From Pseudomonadota bacterium (GTDB taxonomy: Bacteria > Myxococcota_A > UBA796 > SXON01), in assembly GCA_005776735.1 (NCBI GenBank), contig SXOM01000608.1, forward strand, positions 1 through 23,397: a stretch of DNA of 23,397 nt, in the 5' to 3' direction. The position numbers and the translations under genes were made by a program. The notes beneath the pieces were generated by a model. The model ran no database searches and was not told where the DNA came from. It saw only the letters and a list, made by a program, of their open reading frames with translations. Every line of letters starts with the position of its first letter. Position 1 is the stretch's first letter. Shown here piece by piece: positions 14,938 through 21,742 of the stretch.

Positions 14938-16830
14938 TCAGCGCGGGCGCCGTCCGCGCACCGCCGTCGCGAGGCAGAATCCCAGGACCGCGCCCGCGCC
15001 CGTGCCCGCGCACCCGGCGCCGCCCGGGTCGGCCTCGACCACGTCGATCCGCAGCACGTCGAACGTGGTCGCGCCGTCGAGCGTCGAGGCGAGCGAGACG
15101 TAGACGGTCCCCGCCTCGTCCCCACACCGCAACGTCGTGGTGGCCGCGGCCGCGTCGTCCAGCTCGCCGCCGTCCGCGGTCCACGCGGCAACCGCCCCGG
15201 CCGGCAGGGTCGCGGTCAGCACGACCGTGGCCCCCGGGGCGCACACGTCGGGGCTCGCCGCCGCGACCGCGCCCGTCGTGGTGGTCTCGCAGGCGGTGTA
15301 GACGCCGTCGCAGTCGCGGTCCACGCCGTCGCACACGTCCCAGGCCGCGGGGTGCACGGTGTCGTCGGCGTCGTCGCAGTCGCCGACGAGCTCGCTGTAG
15401 CCGTCGCCGTCGTCGTCGCGGCGGGTGGTGCCTTCGTCGGCCTCGCCGTCGCAGTCGTCGTCGGCCTGGTTGGCGAGCTCGGGGGCGCCGGGGCCGACGG
15501 CGCTGTCGTGGTCGTTGCAGTCGCCTTCGGCCTCGGTGGTGCCGTCGCGGTCGTTGTCGGCCTCCGGGGCGCCGTCGTCGACGGTGCCGTCGCAGTCGTC
15601 GTCCACCCCGTCGAGGTCCTCGTGCGCGCCGGGGTACACGTCGGCGTCGTCGTCGTCGCAGTCGCCCTCGTCGGGGCCCCAGCGGTCGCCGTCGCCGTCG
15701 ACGGCGGCGGGCGCCCCGATGCGCACCGGCACCGCGTCGAACTCGGTGAAGAACTCCCAGTCCAGCGCCGACACGCGGAAGGTCTCGGGGCCCGCGATCA
15801 GCTCGTCGGCGCCGATGTCGTACTCGACGACGCCGTCGTCGTCGGGGGCCACGCCCTGCGCCAGCGTGAGCCGTTGCGCGGCGCTCCAGATGGTGATGAA
15901 GATGCCGGAGGCCGGGGCCTGGTCGTCGGCGAGCGCGAAGTGGAGGGTCAACTTCTCGCCCTCGGCGAACTCGGCGCCCGGCTCGGGCGCGAGGAGCTCG
16001 ACCGTCGGCGGCTGACTCCAGGTGTCGGGGACGAACCGGAAGGCCGACGACGCCGACGCCACGCCGCCGTCGGCGCCGAACCGGAGGGTGCACACCTCGG
16101 GGTCGGGGTCGTATGGGGTGTGCTGTACGGTCAGGCTCACGCTCGCGCCTGCGGCCAACACGCTCCCCGCGGTCGGGGCGCCCACGACCTCCCAGGCCGG
16201 CGAACACCCGAGGTCGGCGGCGCCCACCGTCACGTCGGTGTCGCCCGGGTTGGACAACGTGAGCGCCAGCTCGGTGGCGACGCCGTCGGGCCACCGCCAC
16301 GTCGAGGTCAGCTCGGGGGGATCGAGGACCAGGCGGCCGGCTCGGGCCGCGGTGGCGGTGCCGGTCACCACGACCTCGGCCGTCGGCTCGGCCGGGTCGC
16401 CCCCGGTGCCGCCGTCGGCTGCCCGTTCGCTGCGCACCCGCACCGCCCCGATCGCCGCGCCCGGGGTGGTCGGCGCCCAGGTGAGCGTGACCGGGAGGGC
16501 GCAACCGACGGGCAGCGCGAGGCGGTCGCCCCCCGCCGGAGCGCCGTCGGCGCACAGCTCGGCGTCGCCCGCCGCCGCCTCGACCACCGTCGCACACGCG
16601 GGCGTGGTCCAGTGCACGCACGCCTCCGCCAACGTGGTCTCGATGCCGACGTCGCCCGCTTCTTCGCCGAGCACCAGCGACGCGCCCGCTTCGCCGCCAT
16701 TCTCGACGGTCACCGCCGCGGTGGCGAACCCCCCGGCGTCGGCGACGAGCTCGACGGTGTCGGTGTCGAGCGCCAGGACGGGGGAGACGACCGTCGGGGT
16801 CGTGCTGCAAGCGAATGCAAGCCAGATCAT
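14938..16830 (-). CDS. MopE-repeat surface lipoprotein with MYXO-CTERM-like tail
   Basis: This is a 630-aa extracellular protein. The start MIWLAFAC gives a very short lipoprotein-like signal with the Cys at position 8. Next come Ig-like or CARDB-like beta domains (about 20-375; repeated patterns such as AVTVENGG, LALTLSNPGDTDVTV and VSLTVQHTPYDPDPEVC). Three Asp/Cys-rich MopE-type units follow (378-517), each with a GDCxD motif and a later DCDG, a motif class annotated as putative metal-binding. An Ig-like segment follows, then the C-terminus GGAGC (C607), a hydrophobic stretch (AVLGFCLATAV) and RGRRPR, which fits MYXO-CTERM sorting signals handled by myxosortase. ATG 16830 was chosen because it starts the signal; no strong ribosome site is visible. 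The reading frame remains open upstream to 16962. Confidence 0.83.
   Translation of the reverse strand: MIWLAFACSTTPTVVSPVLALDTDTVELVADAGGFATAAVTVENGGEAGASLVLGEEAGDVGIETTLAEACVHWTTPACATVVEAAAGDAELCADGAPAGGDRLALPVGCALPVTLTWAPTTPGAAIGAVRVRSERAADGGTGGDPAEPTAEVVVTGTATAARAGRLVLDPPELTSTWRWPDGVATELALTLSNPGDTDVTVGAADLGCSPAWEVVGAPTAGSVLAAGASVSLTVQHTPYDPDPEVCTLRFGADGGVASASSAFRFVPDTWSQPPTVELLAPEPGAEFAEGEKLTLHFALADDQAPASGIFITIWSAAQRLTLAQGVAPDDDGVVEYDIGADELIAGPETFRVSALDWEFFTEFDAVPVRIGAPAAVDGDGDRWGPDEGDCDDDDADVYPGAHEDLDGVDDDCDGTVDDGAPEADNDRDGTTEAEGDCNDHDSAVGPGAPELANQADDDCDGEADEGTTRRDDDGDGYSELVGDCDDADDTVHPAAWDVCDGVDRDCDGVYTACETTTTGAVAAASPDVCAPGATVVLTATLPAGAVAAWTADGGELDDAAAATTTLRCGDEAGTVYVSLASTLDGATTFDVLRIDVVEADPGGAGCAGTGAGAVLGFCLATAVRGRRPR
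15280..15699 (-). repeat. Three tandem MopE-type Asp/Cys repeats (coding)
   Basis: Within the lipoprotein, three units of 46-47 residues (378-424, 425-470, 471-517) share the plan D-x-D-x-D-G, then GDC(D/N)D, then a Pro-containing turn, then DxDCDG. At DNA level this produces a G/T/C-biased tract with many GTC/GTCGTC triplets on the plus strand, explained by the Asp codons. The acidic ladder suggests metal (probably calcium) binding. Confidence 0.85.
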
Positions 16831-16878
16831 GTCGCAATGTGCGCGCTCCGGCGCCCGCCCGCAACGGGGGATACGATC

Positions 16879-17005
16879 GTGGCCATGAAGCGCTCCGCGC
16901 CGGGGCCGTTCCGTGCCGACCAGCTCCGCTCGGGCGACCCGTACGAGCTCAGCAACGGGCACGCGATCCGCGTCTCGCCCACGGGTGGCCAGGGTTCAGA
17001 TCGCA
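16879..17005 (+). pseudogene. Remnant of a Uma2-family (DUF820, restriction-endonuclease-like fold) gene
   Basis: From GTG 16879 or ATG 16885 the frame reads MKRSAPGPFRADQLRSGDPY and continues ELSNGHAIRVSPTGG. This resembles the first 40 residues of some Uma2 proteins, where a GDPYELxxGH segment leads to the PTGG turn. After about 17005 the frame goes on for some 60 codons into unrelated sequence and the palindromic element, with none of the conserved Uma2 core (no D...ExK nuclease motif). I therefore read it as a 5' fragment left by a deletion or insertion. Uma2 proteins are common, often multicopy, and of uncertain role. The alternative is a short functional peptide gene; the family assignment is from memory of its N-terminal pattern only. 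Confidence 0.4.
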
Positions 17006-17068
17006 CGTTGGATCGAAGCTGCGGTGCGGCGGGAGCGACCCCCCGGCTGACCACGGGACGTCTGGGTT

Positions 17069-17171
17069 TGGGGGGCCGCGCCGCGACCGTCCCGAAGGCG
17101 GCACATCCGCCGCGCGGCCCGCGGCGCCCGGCAGGCCCTCCGCGCTTCGGAACGGTCGCGGGGCGCCGCCC
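17069..17171. repeat. Palindromic intergenic element, copy 2
   Basis: The core arms are GACCGTCCCGAAG (17085-17097) and CTTCGGAACGGTC (17145-17157; one mismatch to copy 1). The flanks pair further (GGGGGCCGCGCCGC on the left, GCGGGGCGCCGCCC on the right). The left shared block with copy 1 extends at least from CCGCGACC through AAGGCGGCA, and the right shared block is TCCGCGCTTCGG. The centre differs but stays G/C-rich. Unlike copy 1 it is not between convergent genes: it sits directly upstream of a promoter, just after a broken gene, so a terminator role alone does not explain it. Confidence 0.7.
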
Positions 17172-17180
17172 GACGTTGAC

Positions 17181-17210
17181 TTGACAGGTCGTGGGGTGCC
17201 GTGGTCTGCT
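17181..17210 (+). promoter_or_regulatory. Predicted promoter of the SPFH cassette
   Basis: A perfect TTGACA -35 (17181-17186), itself preceded by an overlapping TTGAC (TTGACTTGACA at 17176-17186), is followed by an 18-nt spacer and a weak -10 TCTGCT (17205-17210). The predicted transcript starts about 20 nt before ATG 17239 and includes the GGAGG at 17230-17234. The -35 lies about ten nt beyond the right end of palindromic copy 2. Confidence 0.5.
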
Positions 17211-17238
17211 CCCCGCTCGCCCTGCCACTGGAGGTTGT

Positions 17239-18258
17239 ATGGGATTCTTCGACTCCATCAAGAAAGCGACCGGTCTCGGTCTGAACGCCGAGGAGCACTA
17301 CACCCGCGCGTGGGAGAAGTCCGTCCTCCTCGGCGCTGCGAAGTACGGCGAGGCCGTGGCGCTGTTTCAGGCGGCAGCGGCCAAGGCCGACGAGGCCGGC
17401 GACCCTGCGTTGGCCCAGCGGGCACGCGCAAACGCCCACCTCTACGGGTTCGTGGCGACCGGAAAGGCCGAACACCTGGTCAAGCTCCGCGAGCAGCTCG
17501 ACGGACTCGAGCAGATCGAGCAGGTCGGGTCGCGAAACGAGGCCATCTCGGCGGCAGACCTCGCGGCCGAGCTTGACGCACGGCTCACCGAGGCGGCCGC
17601 GACCGGAGTCTCGGAGCGGGACCACGCGGCGCGGGTGAAGGCCCACGGTGCGGCGGCTTCGGCCTTCAAGCGCATCTTCGCCAACCCGTTGCTCACGTAT
17701 CGGTACCACTCGCCCGATCAGCACAAGGAGTCGGCGCAGTCCCGCTACTTCCTCCACGAGGGGCTCGCGGCCTGGCATGCCGCAAATGTCGCAGCCGGTC
17801 GCGACCCGGACGCGGCCAGTGGCGAGCTGTCGCGCGCGATGCAGCACTTCAACCAGGCGGGCGACGAGAGCTGGTCGCAGCGCACCAACGGCTGGTCGGT
17901 GAAGCTGAAGAAGCGCAGGACGTGCTGGGTGTGTCATCGCGAATTCCAGGGTGAAGACCTTCACTTCGAGACTGTTTCTGCGGAAGTTACTCCGTACGCG
18001 CTGGCGGTGATCGCCCATCTCGGCCAGGACGTCCACTCGCTCGATCCGGCCCAGCAACAGGCCGTGCTGTGCGCCCCGTGCGCTTCGGTGGTCCGCGGGT
18101 TGGCCGACATCATCGCGCAGCGACGCACCGAGGAGCTCCGCTCGGAGATGAACGTGAAGTTCGGGCAGATGGTGGAGGCGATCACCGACCTGCAGGGCGC
18201 CGTGCGTACGCTCGCCAGCCGCATCTCGTCCCTCGAAAGCGTCGCCCATCGCCACTAG
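17239..18258 (+). CDS. SPFH cassette gene A: helical TPR-like protein with split zinc ribbon
   Basis: This is a 339-aa soluble protein of no family that I recognise. Residues about 18-75 form TPR-like helix pairs (HYTRAWEKSVLLGAAKYGEA, then AKADEAGDPALAQRARANAH), and a second helical block lies around 165-215. Two CxxC knuckles, C229-WV-C232 and C278-AP-C281, are separated by 45 residues and probably form one zinc ribbon with an insert that also holds H233. The C-terminal 50 residues are a predicted coiled coil (heptad-like, ending ISSLESVAHRH). There is no signal peptide or membrane segment. ATG 17239 follows GGAGG. It is the first gene of a three-gene operon, 8 nt before gene B. By eye its codons are less G/C-extreme than the neighbouring metabolic genes, which hints at acquisition. 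It may be an adaptor protein. Confidence 0.82.
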   Translation: MGFFDSIKKATGLGLNAEEHYTRAWEKSVLLGAAKYGEAVALFQAAAAKADEAGDPALAQRARANAHLYGFVATGKAEHLVKLREQLDGLEQIEQVGSRNEAISAADLAAELDARLTEAAATGVSERDHAARVKAHGAAASAFKRIFANPLLTYRYHSPDQHKESAQSRYFLHEGLAAWHAANVAAGRDPDAASGELSRAMQHFNQAGDESWSQRTNGWSVKLKKRRTCWVCHREFQGEDLHFETVSAEVTPYALAVIAHLGQDVHSLDPAQQQAVLCAPCASVVRGLADIIAQRRTEELRSEMNVKFGQMVEAITDLQGAVRTLASRISSLESVAHRH

Positions 18259-18266
18259 GGGGTACC

Positions 18267-19868
18267 GTGGAAGTCACTCAGATTCTCTGTCCGAGCTGCC
18301 ACGGTGCGCAGACGGCGGCCACCAGCGGGAACCACGAGTGCGAGTACTGCCTGGTGCCGTTCACCGTGGTGGACGCGCGCCGGGAGGAACAGCGCCAGAA
18401 GACCCAGGACGAGGGTTGGCTCAACCAGCGCCTCGGCGGGAGCGTCGGTGGCGCGGGCGTCGACGCCGCCAGCCGCGCGTTCATCTTCCGTCAGCGGCTC
18501 CTCCCCGACCTGCGTCGGGACGTGGATCGTGCGATGGAGGGCTTCACCAACTACCGTCAGCACGCGTTGGTGCTGCCGCCGGTGCCGGTGCCACCGCCCA
18601 AGACCCAGTCCCGGAACCCGCTGCTGGACCAGCGCGACACCGTCCTCGGGCTGTCCGGGCTGCGCGGGCGCCTCGGCAACGACGCCATCCTGGGATTCGC
18701 GATGGGGCAGGAGGATCAGGCCGCGTTGCAGGCCATGGAGCGGCGGATGGCCGACGTGGTGCACCTCTCCACCGTGGCCGACGCCGGCGCACGGCGCGAC
18801 GAGGTCGGGTACGCCGCCGCCCGGCGAAACCTGGAGGCGCTGATCGTCGAGCTGGACGAGTCCCTGGCCGCCGAGACCGGCGACGCCGCGCTCACCGGCT
18901 TCCTCGGCGCGCTCCGGTCCCGGTACGCCGCGATGGCGGAGTTCGCCCGAGTTTGCGAGAGCGTGTGTGCCGAGAACAGCGTGGCAGGATCCGAGCTGGC
19001 CGGCCGGCTGGACGTGATCGCGGAGCAGCTCGCCGCGGCGGCGGGCGCGCTCCAGGACTCGACCTATGACGCCACCCAGACCATGCCCTGCGTCGTGGGC
19101 ATGCAGGTCGAGGGCGCGGCGCTGCGGGTGTTCGCTCGGTGGTTGCGCGCGTACGACGTCGTCACGGCACGGTCGTTGACGCCCTTCCCGGAGTTTTTGC
19201 GCGACATCGAGGCCTTGTGCACGGGGGCTGCGACCGGGCCGGAGGCCAAGGCCGACCTGCTCGAAGCCACCGCCGAGGCGATCCGTACCATTCGCGGCGA
19301 GCGCGACGTGCCGGTGCTCACTGACTTCGGCTGGGTCGGCGGCTGGACCGAAGCGGGGCGCGCGAAGAAGACCTGGGGGTTGTTCGGGAACGAGGAGACG
19401 GTCCAGGGGAGTGTGCAGTTCCTGGCCCCCGTCTGGGTGGCCGACGTCGGGTTCTCGGCCGCGACCGGAGCGGTCTTCAAAGAGGGTGTCGAAGCTCGCG
19501 TCGTCGCGATCGTGGACGCCTGCGCGCCCGAGCCCGGGCGGGTCACCTTCCTCGACGGAGCGCAGGCGCCGGTGGCCGACGCGTTGGCCCACCCGGGCCG
19601 CCTCGCGGGCGGCGACGTGGCCTTGCCGCGCAGCACCGCCGCTGCCGCGGCAGGGGCGTTCACCCAGGCCGCCAAGGGGCGACAGAACATGCTCAACGCC
19701 CGAGTGCAGGTCCGGGGGCTGGCCTGGCTGCCTGCCGCCGTGGTGCAGTTCAGCTCGCCCAAGGGCGAACGCACCGCCATCGCGTGCCTGGGCGGGGCGG
19801 TGACCCTGACCGACGCCGCCGTGCGGCAGGTTCAGGTCACGCGGCAGATCGTCCAGCGGTTCGGGTAG
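18267..19868 (+). CDS. SPFH cassette gene B: N-terminal zinc-ribbon protein of unknown function
   Basis: This is a 533-aa protein. The N-terminus has a clear zinc ribbon: C8-PS-C11 and C25-EY-C28. Residues about 35-330 are largely helical and Ala/Leu/Arg-rich. A segment of alternating hydrophobics follows (about 385-450: VQGSVQFLAPVWVADVGF, VFKEGVEARVVAIVDA), probably a beta domain. No transmembrane helix or catalytic motif was recognised. The GTG at 18267 was chosen because GGGGG lies 5 nt upstream and the ribbon begins at once; the open frame upstream overlaps gene A and does not resemble a protein start. The layout (N-terminal ribbon, next to an SPFH gene) recalls Bacillus YdjG, which recruits PspA, but I see no YdjG-like membrane anchor. 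The functional link is inference. Confidence 0.8.
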   Translation: MEVTQILCPSCHGAQTAATSGNHECEYCLVPFTVVDARREEQRQKTQDEGWLNQRLGGSVGGAGVDAASRAFIFRQRLLPDLRRDVDRAMEGFTNYRQHALVLPPVPVPPPKTQSRNPLLDQRDTVLGLSGLRGRLGNDAILGFAMGQEDQAALQAMERRMADVVHLSTVADAGARRDEVGYAAARRNLEALIVELDESLAAETGDAALTGFLGALRSRYAAMAEFARVCESVCAENSVAGSELAGRLDVIAEQLAAAAGALQDSTYDATQTMPCVVGMQVEGAALRVFARWLRAYDVVTARSLTPFPEFLRDIEALCTGAATGPEAKADLLEATAEAIRTIRGERDVPVLTDFGWVGGWTEAGRAKKTWGLFGNEETVQGSVQFLAPVWVADVGFSAATGAVFKEGVEARVVAIVDACAPEPGRVTFLDGAQAPVADALAHPGRLAGGDVALPRSTAAAAAGAFTQAAKGRQNMLNARVQVRGLAWLPAAVVQFSSPKGERTAIACLGGAVTLTDAAVRQVQVTRQIVQRFG

Positions 19869-19877
19869 GAGGCACAC

Positions 19878-21041
19878 ATGGGAATCGGATCCTGGCTGCT
19901 CGAGCTCGGCGTGCGTGCGGAGGCTGTCGCGGGACAGGTCGCCGTGCGGACGGGCGCGATGCCGCTACAGTGGCCGGTGGGCGCCGGCGGCCTCGTGTGG
20001 CGGCTGCCCACCGACCCCCACAAGCGCGCGAGCCTGTTCTCGGCGTCGCAGACGATCGTCGTCAACGAGGGAGAGGTGGCCGTCGTGCTCGCGGACGGTC
20101 AGTCCAACGGCGCCTTGCCTCCGGGCCGGTACGTGTTCGAAAAGCAGCGCGTCGTGGGCTCGCTGGACATCGTCTGGATCAAGACCGCCCAGCAGGCGCT
20201 GAAGTGGGGGATCGGCAACGTCTCCTCATCCGACGGGATCCAGGTTGGCGCCACGGGCCAGATGTACCTTCGGGTCGCCGACGGCGTTCGGTTCAACGCC
20301 GAAGTGGTGAAAGGGGCGACCGCCCTCGGGGAGATCGATCTACAGCGGCTGGTGGTCCCGCGGGTGCAAGGGGTGCTGCGGCCGGTCTTCGCCGCGTGGC
20401 CCGCGGTGCGCTTGCAGGCCGAGCGCGACGTCTTCCGCGAGGAAGTGAGGGTCAGGCTGACCGACGCCCTGTCCGCGCTCGGGCTGGAGGTCGTCGACTT
20501 CGAGGTGGTCCAGGTCGACTTCCCGCCAGAGTTCAAGGCGATGTTGTCGGCGGCCACGATGAACCAGCTGGCCGGCAACGCCGCCCTGATCGACGCCCAG
20601 GTCCGCGCGCAGTCGATGCTGATCGAGGCCCAGGCCGCGGCCCAGGCGCGCCTGTCGATGGGGGCCGCCGAGGTGCACCTGCTCACGCAGATGCAGACCG
20701 CGGGGCTTGATCCCCTGCGGTTGAAGGCGCTCGAGGCGCTCAACACCTTGGCGGCGAACCCTGGACCCGGAGGCTCGTTGACGGGGGACGCCGCCCGCAG
20801 CCAGATCATCGGGCAGGTGACGGCGGCGGCGCTTGCCGGTGCGCCGATGCTCCCCCCCACGCCGCCGCCACAGCTCGCGGCTCCGGCGGCGCCGAGCTCG
20901 GCCGCTGGCGACGCCCCGGCCGACCTGGTGCGGCAGATCGACCAGCTCACCGACCGGCTCGCCCGGGGCGAGCTGAGCGAGGAGCTCTACAACAAGCTGG
21001 TCGCGCGCCTGGAGGCGCGCCTCGCGGCCGCCGGCGCCTGA
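19878..21041 (+). CDS. SPFH cassette gene C: YdjI-like SPFH (Band 7) protein with C-terminal SHOCT domain
   Basis: This 387-aa stomatin/prohibitin-superfamily protein is of the type often labelled virion core protein, as for Bacillus YdjI. The SPFH core spans about 45-230 (SQTIVVNEGEVAVVLADGQ, LPPGRYVFEKQ, VRVRLTDALSALGLEVVDFE). A short amphipathic N-terminus (MGIGSWLLELG) replaces a transmembrane helix. After the core come an Ala/Gln helix, the family-typical QMQTAGLDPLRLKALEALN, and a Pro/Ala linker. The last 35 residues (IDQLTDRLARGELSEELYNK) match the SHOCT oligomerisation motif, where YdjI proteins usually have a zinc ribbon. ATG 19878 has AGGAGG at 6-nt spacing, overlapping the stop of gene B. 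Such proteins form membrane-associated rings or scaffolds; a role in envelope stress or defence is inference. Confidence 0.88.
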   Translation: MGIGSWLLELGVRAEAVAGQVAVRTGAMPLQWPVGAGGLVWRLPTDPHKRASLFSASQTIVVNEGEVAVVLADGQSNGALPPGRYVFEKQRVVGSLDIVWIKTAQQALKWGIGNVSSSDGIQVGATGQMYLRVADGVRFNAEVVKGATALGEIDLQRLVVPRVQGVLRPVFAAWPAVRLQAERDVFREEVRVRLTDALSALGLEVVDFEVVQVDFPPEFKAMLSAATMNQLAGNAALIDAQVRAQSMLIEAQAAAQARLSMGAAEVHLLTQMQTAGLDPLRLKALEALNTLAANPGPGGSLTGDAARSQIIGQVTAAALAGAPMLPPTPPPQLAAPAAPSSAAGDAPADLVRQIDQLTDRLARGELSEELYNKLVARLEARLAAAGA

Positions 21042-21044
21042 CCC

Positions 21045-21701
21045 TCACCGCACCGCGTCGTACTCCGCGGGGGTGCCGATGTCGGTCCACGCGCCGCGAT
21101 GGACCACCCCGCGCACCCGACCCTCGGGCACCAACGCGCGGTACGCGGTGCGGACGATGCACTGCTCCCCGGTCGGCGGCACGAGATCGAGCACTGCGTT
21201 GTCCAGGACGTGCACGCCGGTGAAGTGCAAGGCGGGGTCGACCTCGCCGACCACCCGCTCGATGCCGGTGACCACGCCGTCGCGCAGGGCCACGCCGGGA
21301 AAGACCGGCGGCGCCTGGGGCCGCAGCGCCATGACGGCCGCCGCCGGCTCCCGCCACAGGGCCGTGAGGTCGACGTCGGCCAGGATGTCGCCGTTGACCA
21401 CCACGAACCGCTCGGCGAGGCGCGACCGGGCTGCGCGGAGGCCGCCGCCGGTGCCGAGGATGGCCGGCGCCTCCACGATCACGCTCACGCCCGCCTTCCC
21501 GCGCGCCCACTCCACGATCTGTCCGGGCAGCCAGAAGGCGTTGACCAGCACCTCGTCGTGCCCGTGCGCGCGCACGTGGTCGAGCACGTGGTCGAGCATC
21601 GGCCGCCCGCGCACCGGGAGCAACGGCTTGGGCGTGGTGAGCGTGAGCGGGCGCAGGCGCGTGCCGAGTCCGGCGGCGAGGAGGAAGGCGGTGGCGGCCA
21701 T
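21045..21701 (-). CDS. Sugar-phosphate nucleotidyltransferase (MurU/RmlA-like)
   Basis: This 218-aa nucleotidyltransferase couples a sugar-1-phosphate to an NTP. The N-terminal signature is LLAAGLGTRLRPLT followed by PKPLLPV (7-30). GTGGGL (83-88) and the metal-binding VVNGDILADVDL (101-112) follow, then FTGVHVLD and, near the C-terminus, AWTDIGTPAEY. The size and spacing match MurU (N-acetylmuramate 1-phosphate uridylyltransferase, cell-wall recycling) better than longer RmlA or GalU, but no AmgK-type kinase gene lies beside it, so the sugar is uncertain. It is transcribed convergently with the SPFH gene, with only 3 nt between the two stops, and divergently from dapD. Confidence 0.88.
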   Translation of the reverse strand: MAATAFLLAAGLGTRLRPLTLTTPKPLLPVRGRPMLDHVLDHVRAHGHDEVLVNAFWLPGQIVEWARGKAGVSVIVEAPAILGTGGGLRAARSRLAERFVVVNGDILADVDLTALWREPAAAVMALRPQAPPVFPGVALRDGVVTGIERVVGEVDPALHFTGVHVLDNAVLDLVPPTGEQCIVRTAYRALVPEGRVRGVVHRGAWTDIGTPAEYDAVR

Positions 21702-21713
21702 GTTCGTCGCCGA

Positions 21714-21734
21714 CCTATCTCACCCCGCGATAGG
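21714..21734. promoter_or_regulatory. Small inverted repeat in the nucleotidyltransferase/dapD divergent gap
   Basis: CCTATC and GATAGG form 6-nt arms around a 9-nt spacer, centred in the 41-nt gap between two divergent starts. The GATAGG arms, read outward, sit 8-13 nt before each start codon, so they could be overlapping -10-like elements or an operator. No clear ribosome site precedes dapD. This is a weak call. Confidence 0.25.
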
Positions 21735-21742
21735 CGCCGCCT

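Larger units (their letters stand above)
16831..17238. other. 408-nt stretch without an intact gene
   Basis: The stretch runs between the divergent starts of the MopE lipoprotein and the SPFH cassette. It holds, left to right, the lipoprotein's upstream region, a truncated Uma2-like reading frame (16879 to about 17005), about 70 nt of unassigned sequence, copy 2 of the palindromic element, and a TTGACA promoter. No RNA gene was recognised. Confidence 0.7.

Noticed and set aside
14883..15191. Upstream extension of the barrel protein
   Set aside because: It overlaps the lipoprotein C-terminus in another frame, and the signal peptide begins at 14882.
15280..15699. GTC/GTCGTC-rich tract considered as a CRISPR array or microsatellite
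   Set aside because: There are no identical direct repeats with unique spacers. The triplet bias is fully explained by Asp-rich MopE repeats on the minus strand.
16815..17576. 253-codon plus-strand frame crossing the intergenic stretch into cassette gene A
   Set aside because: It runs through the palindromic element and out of frame through gene A, with no recognisable domain and no ribosome site.
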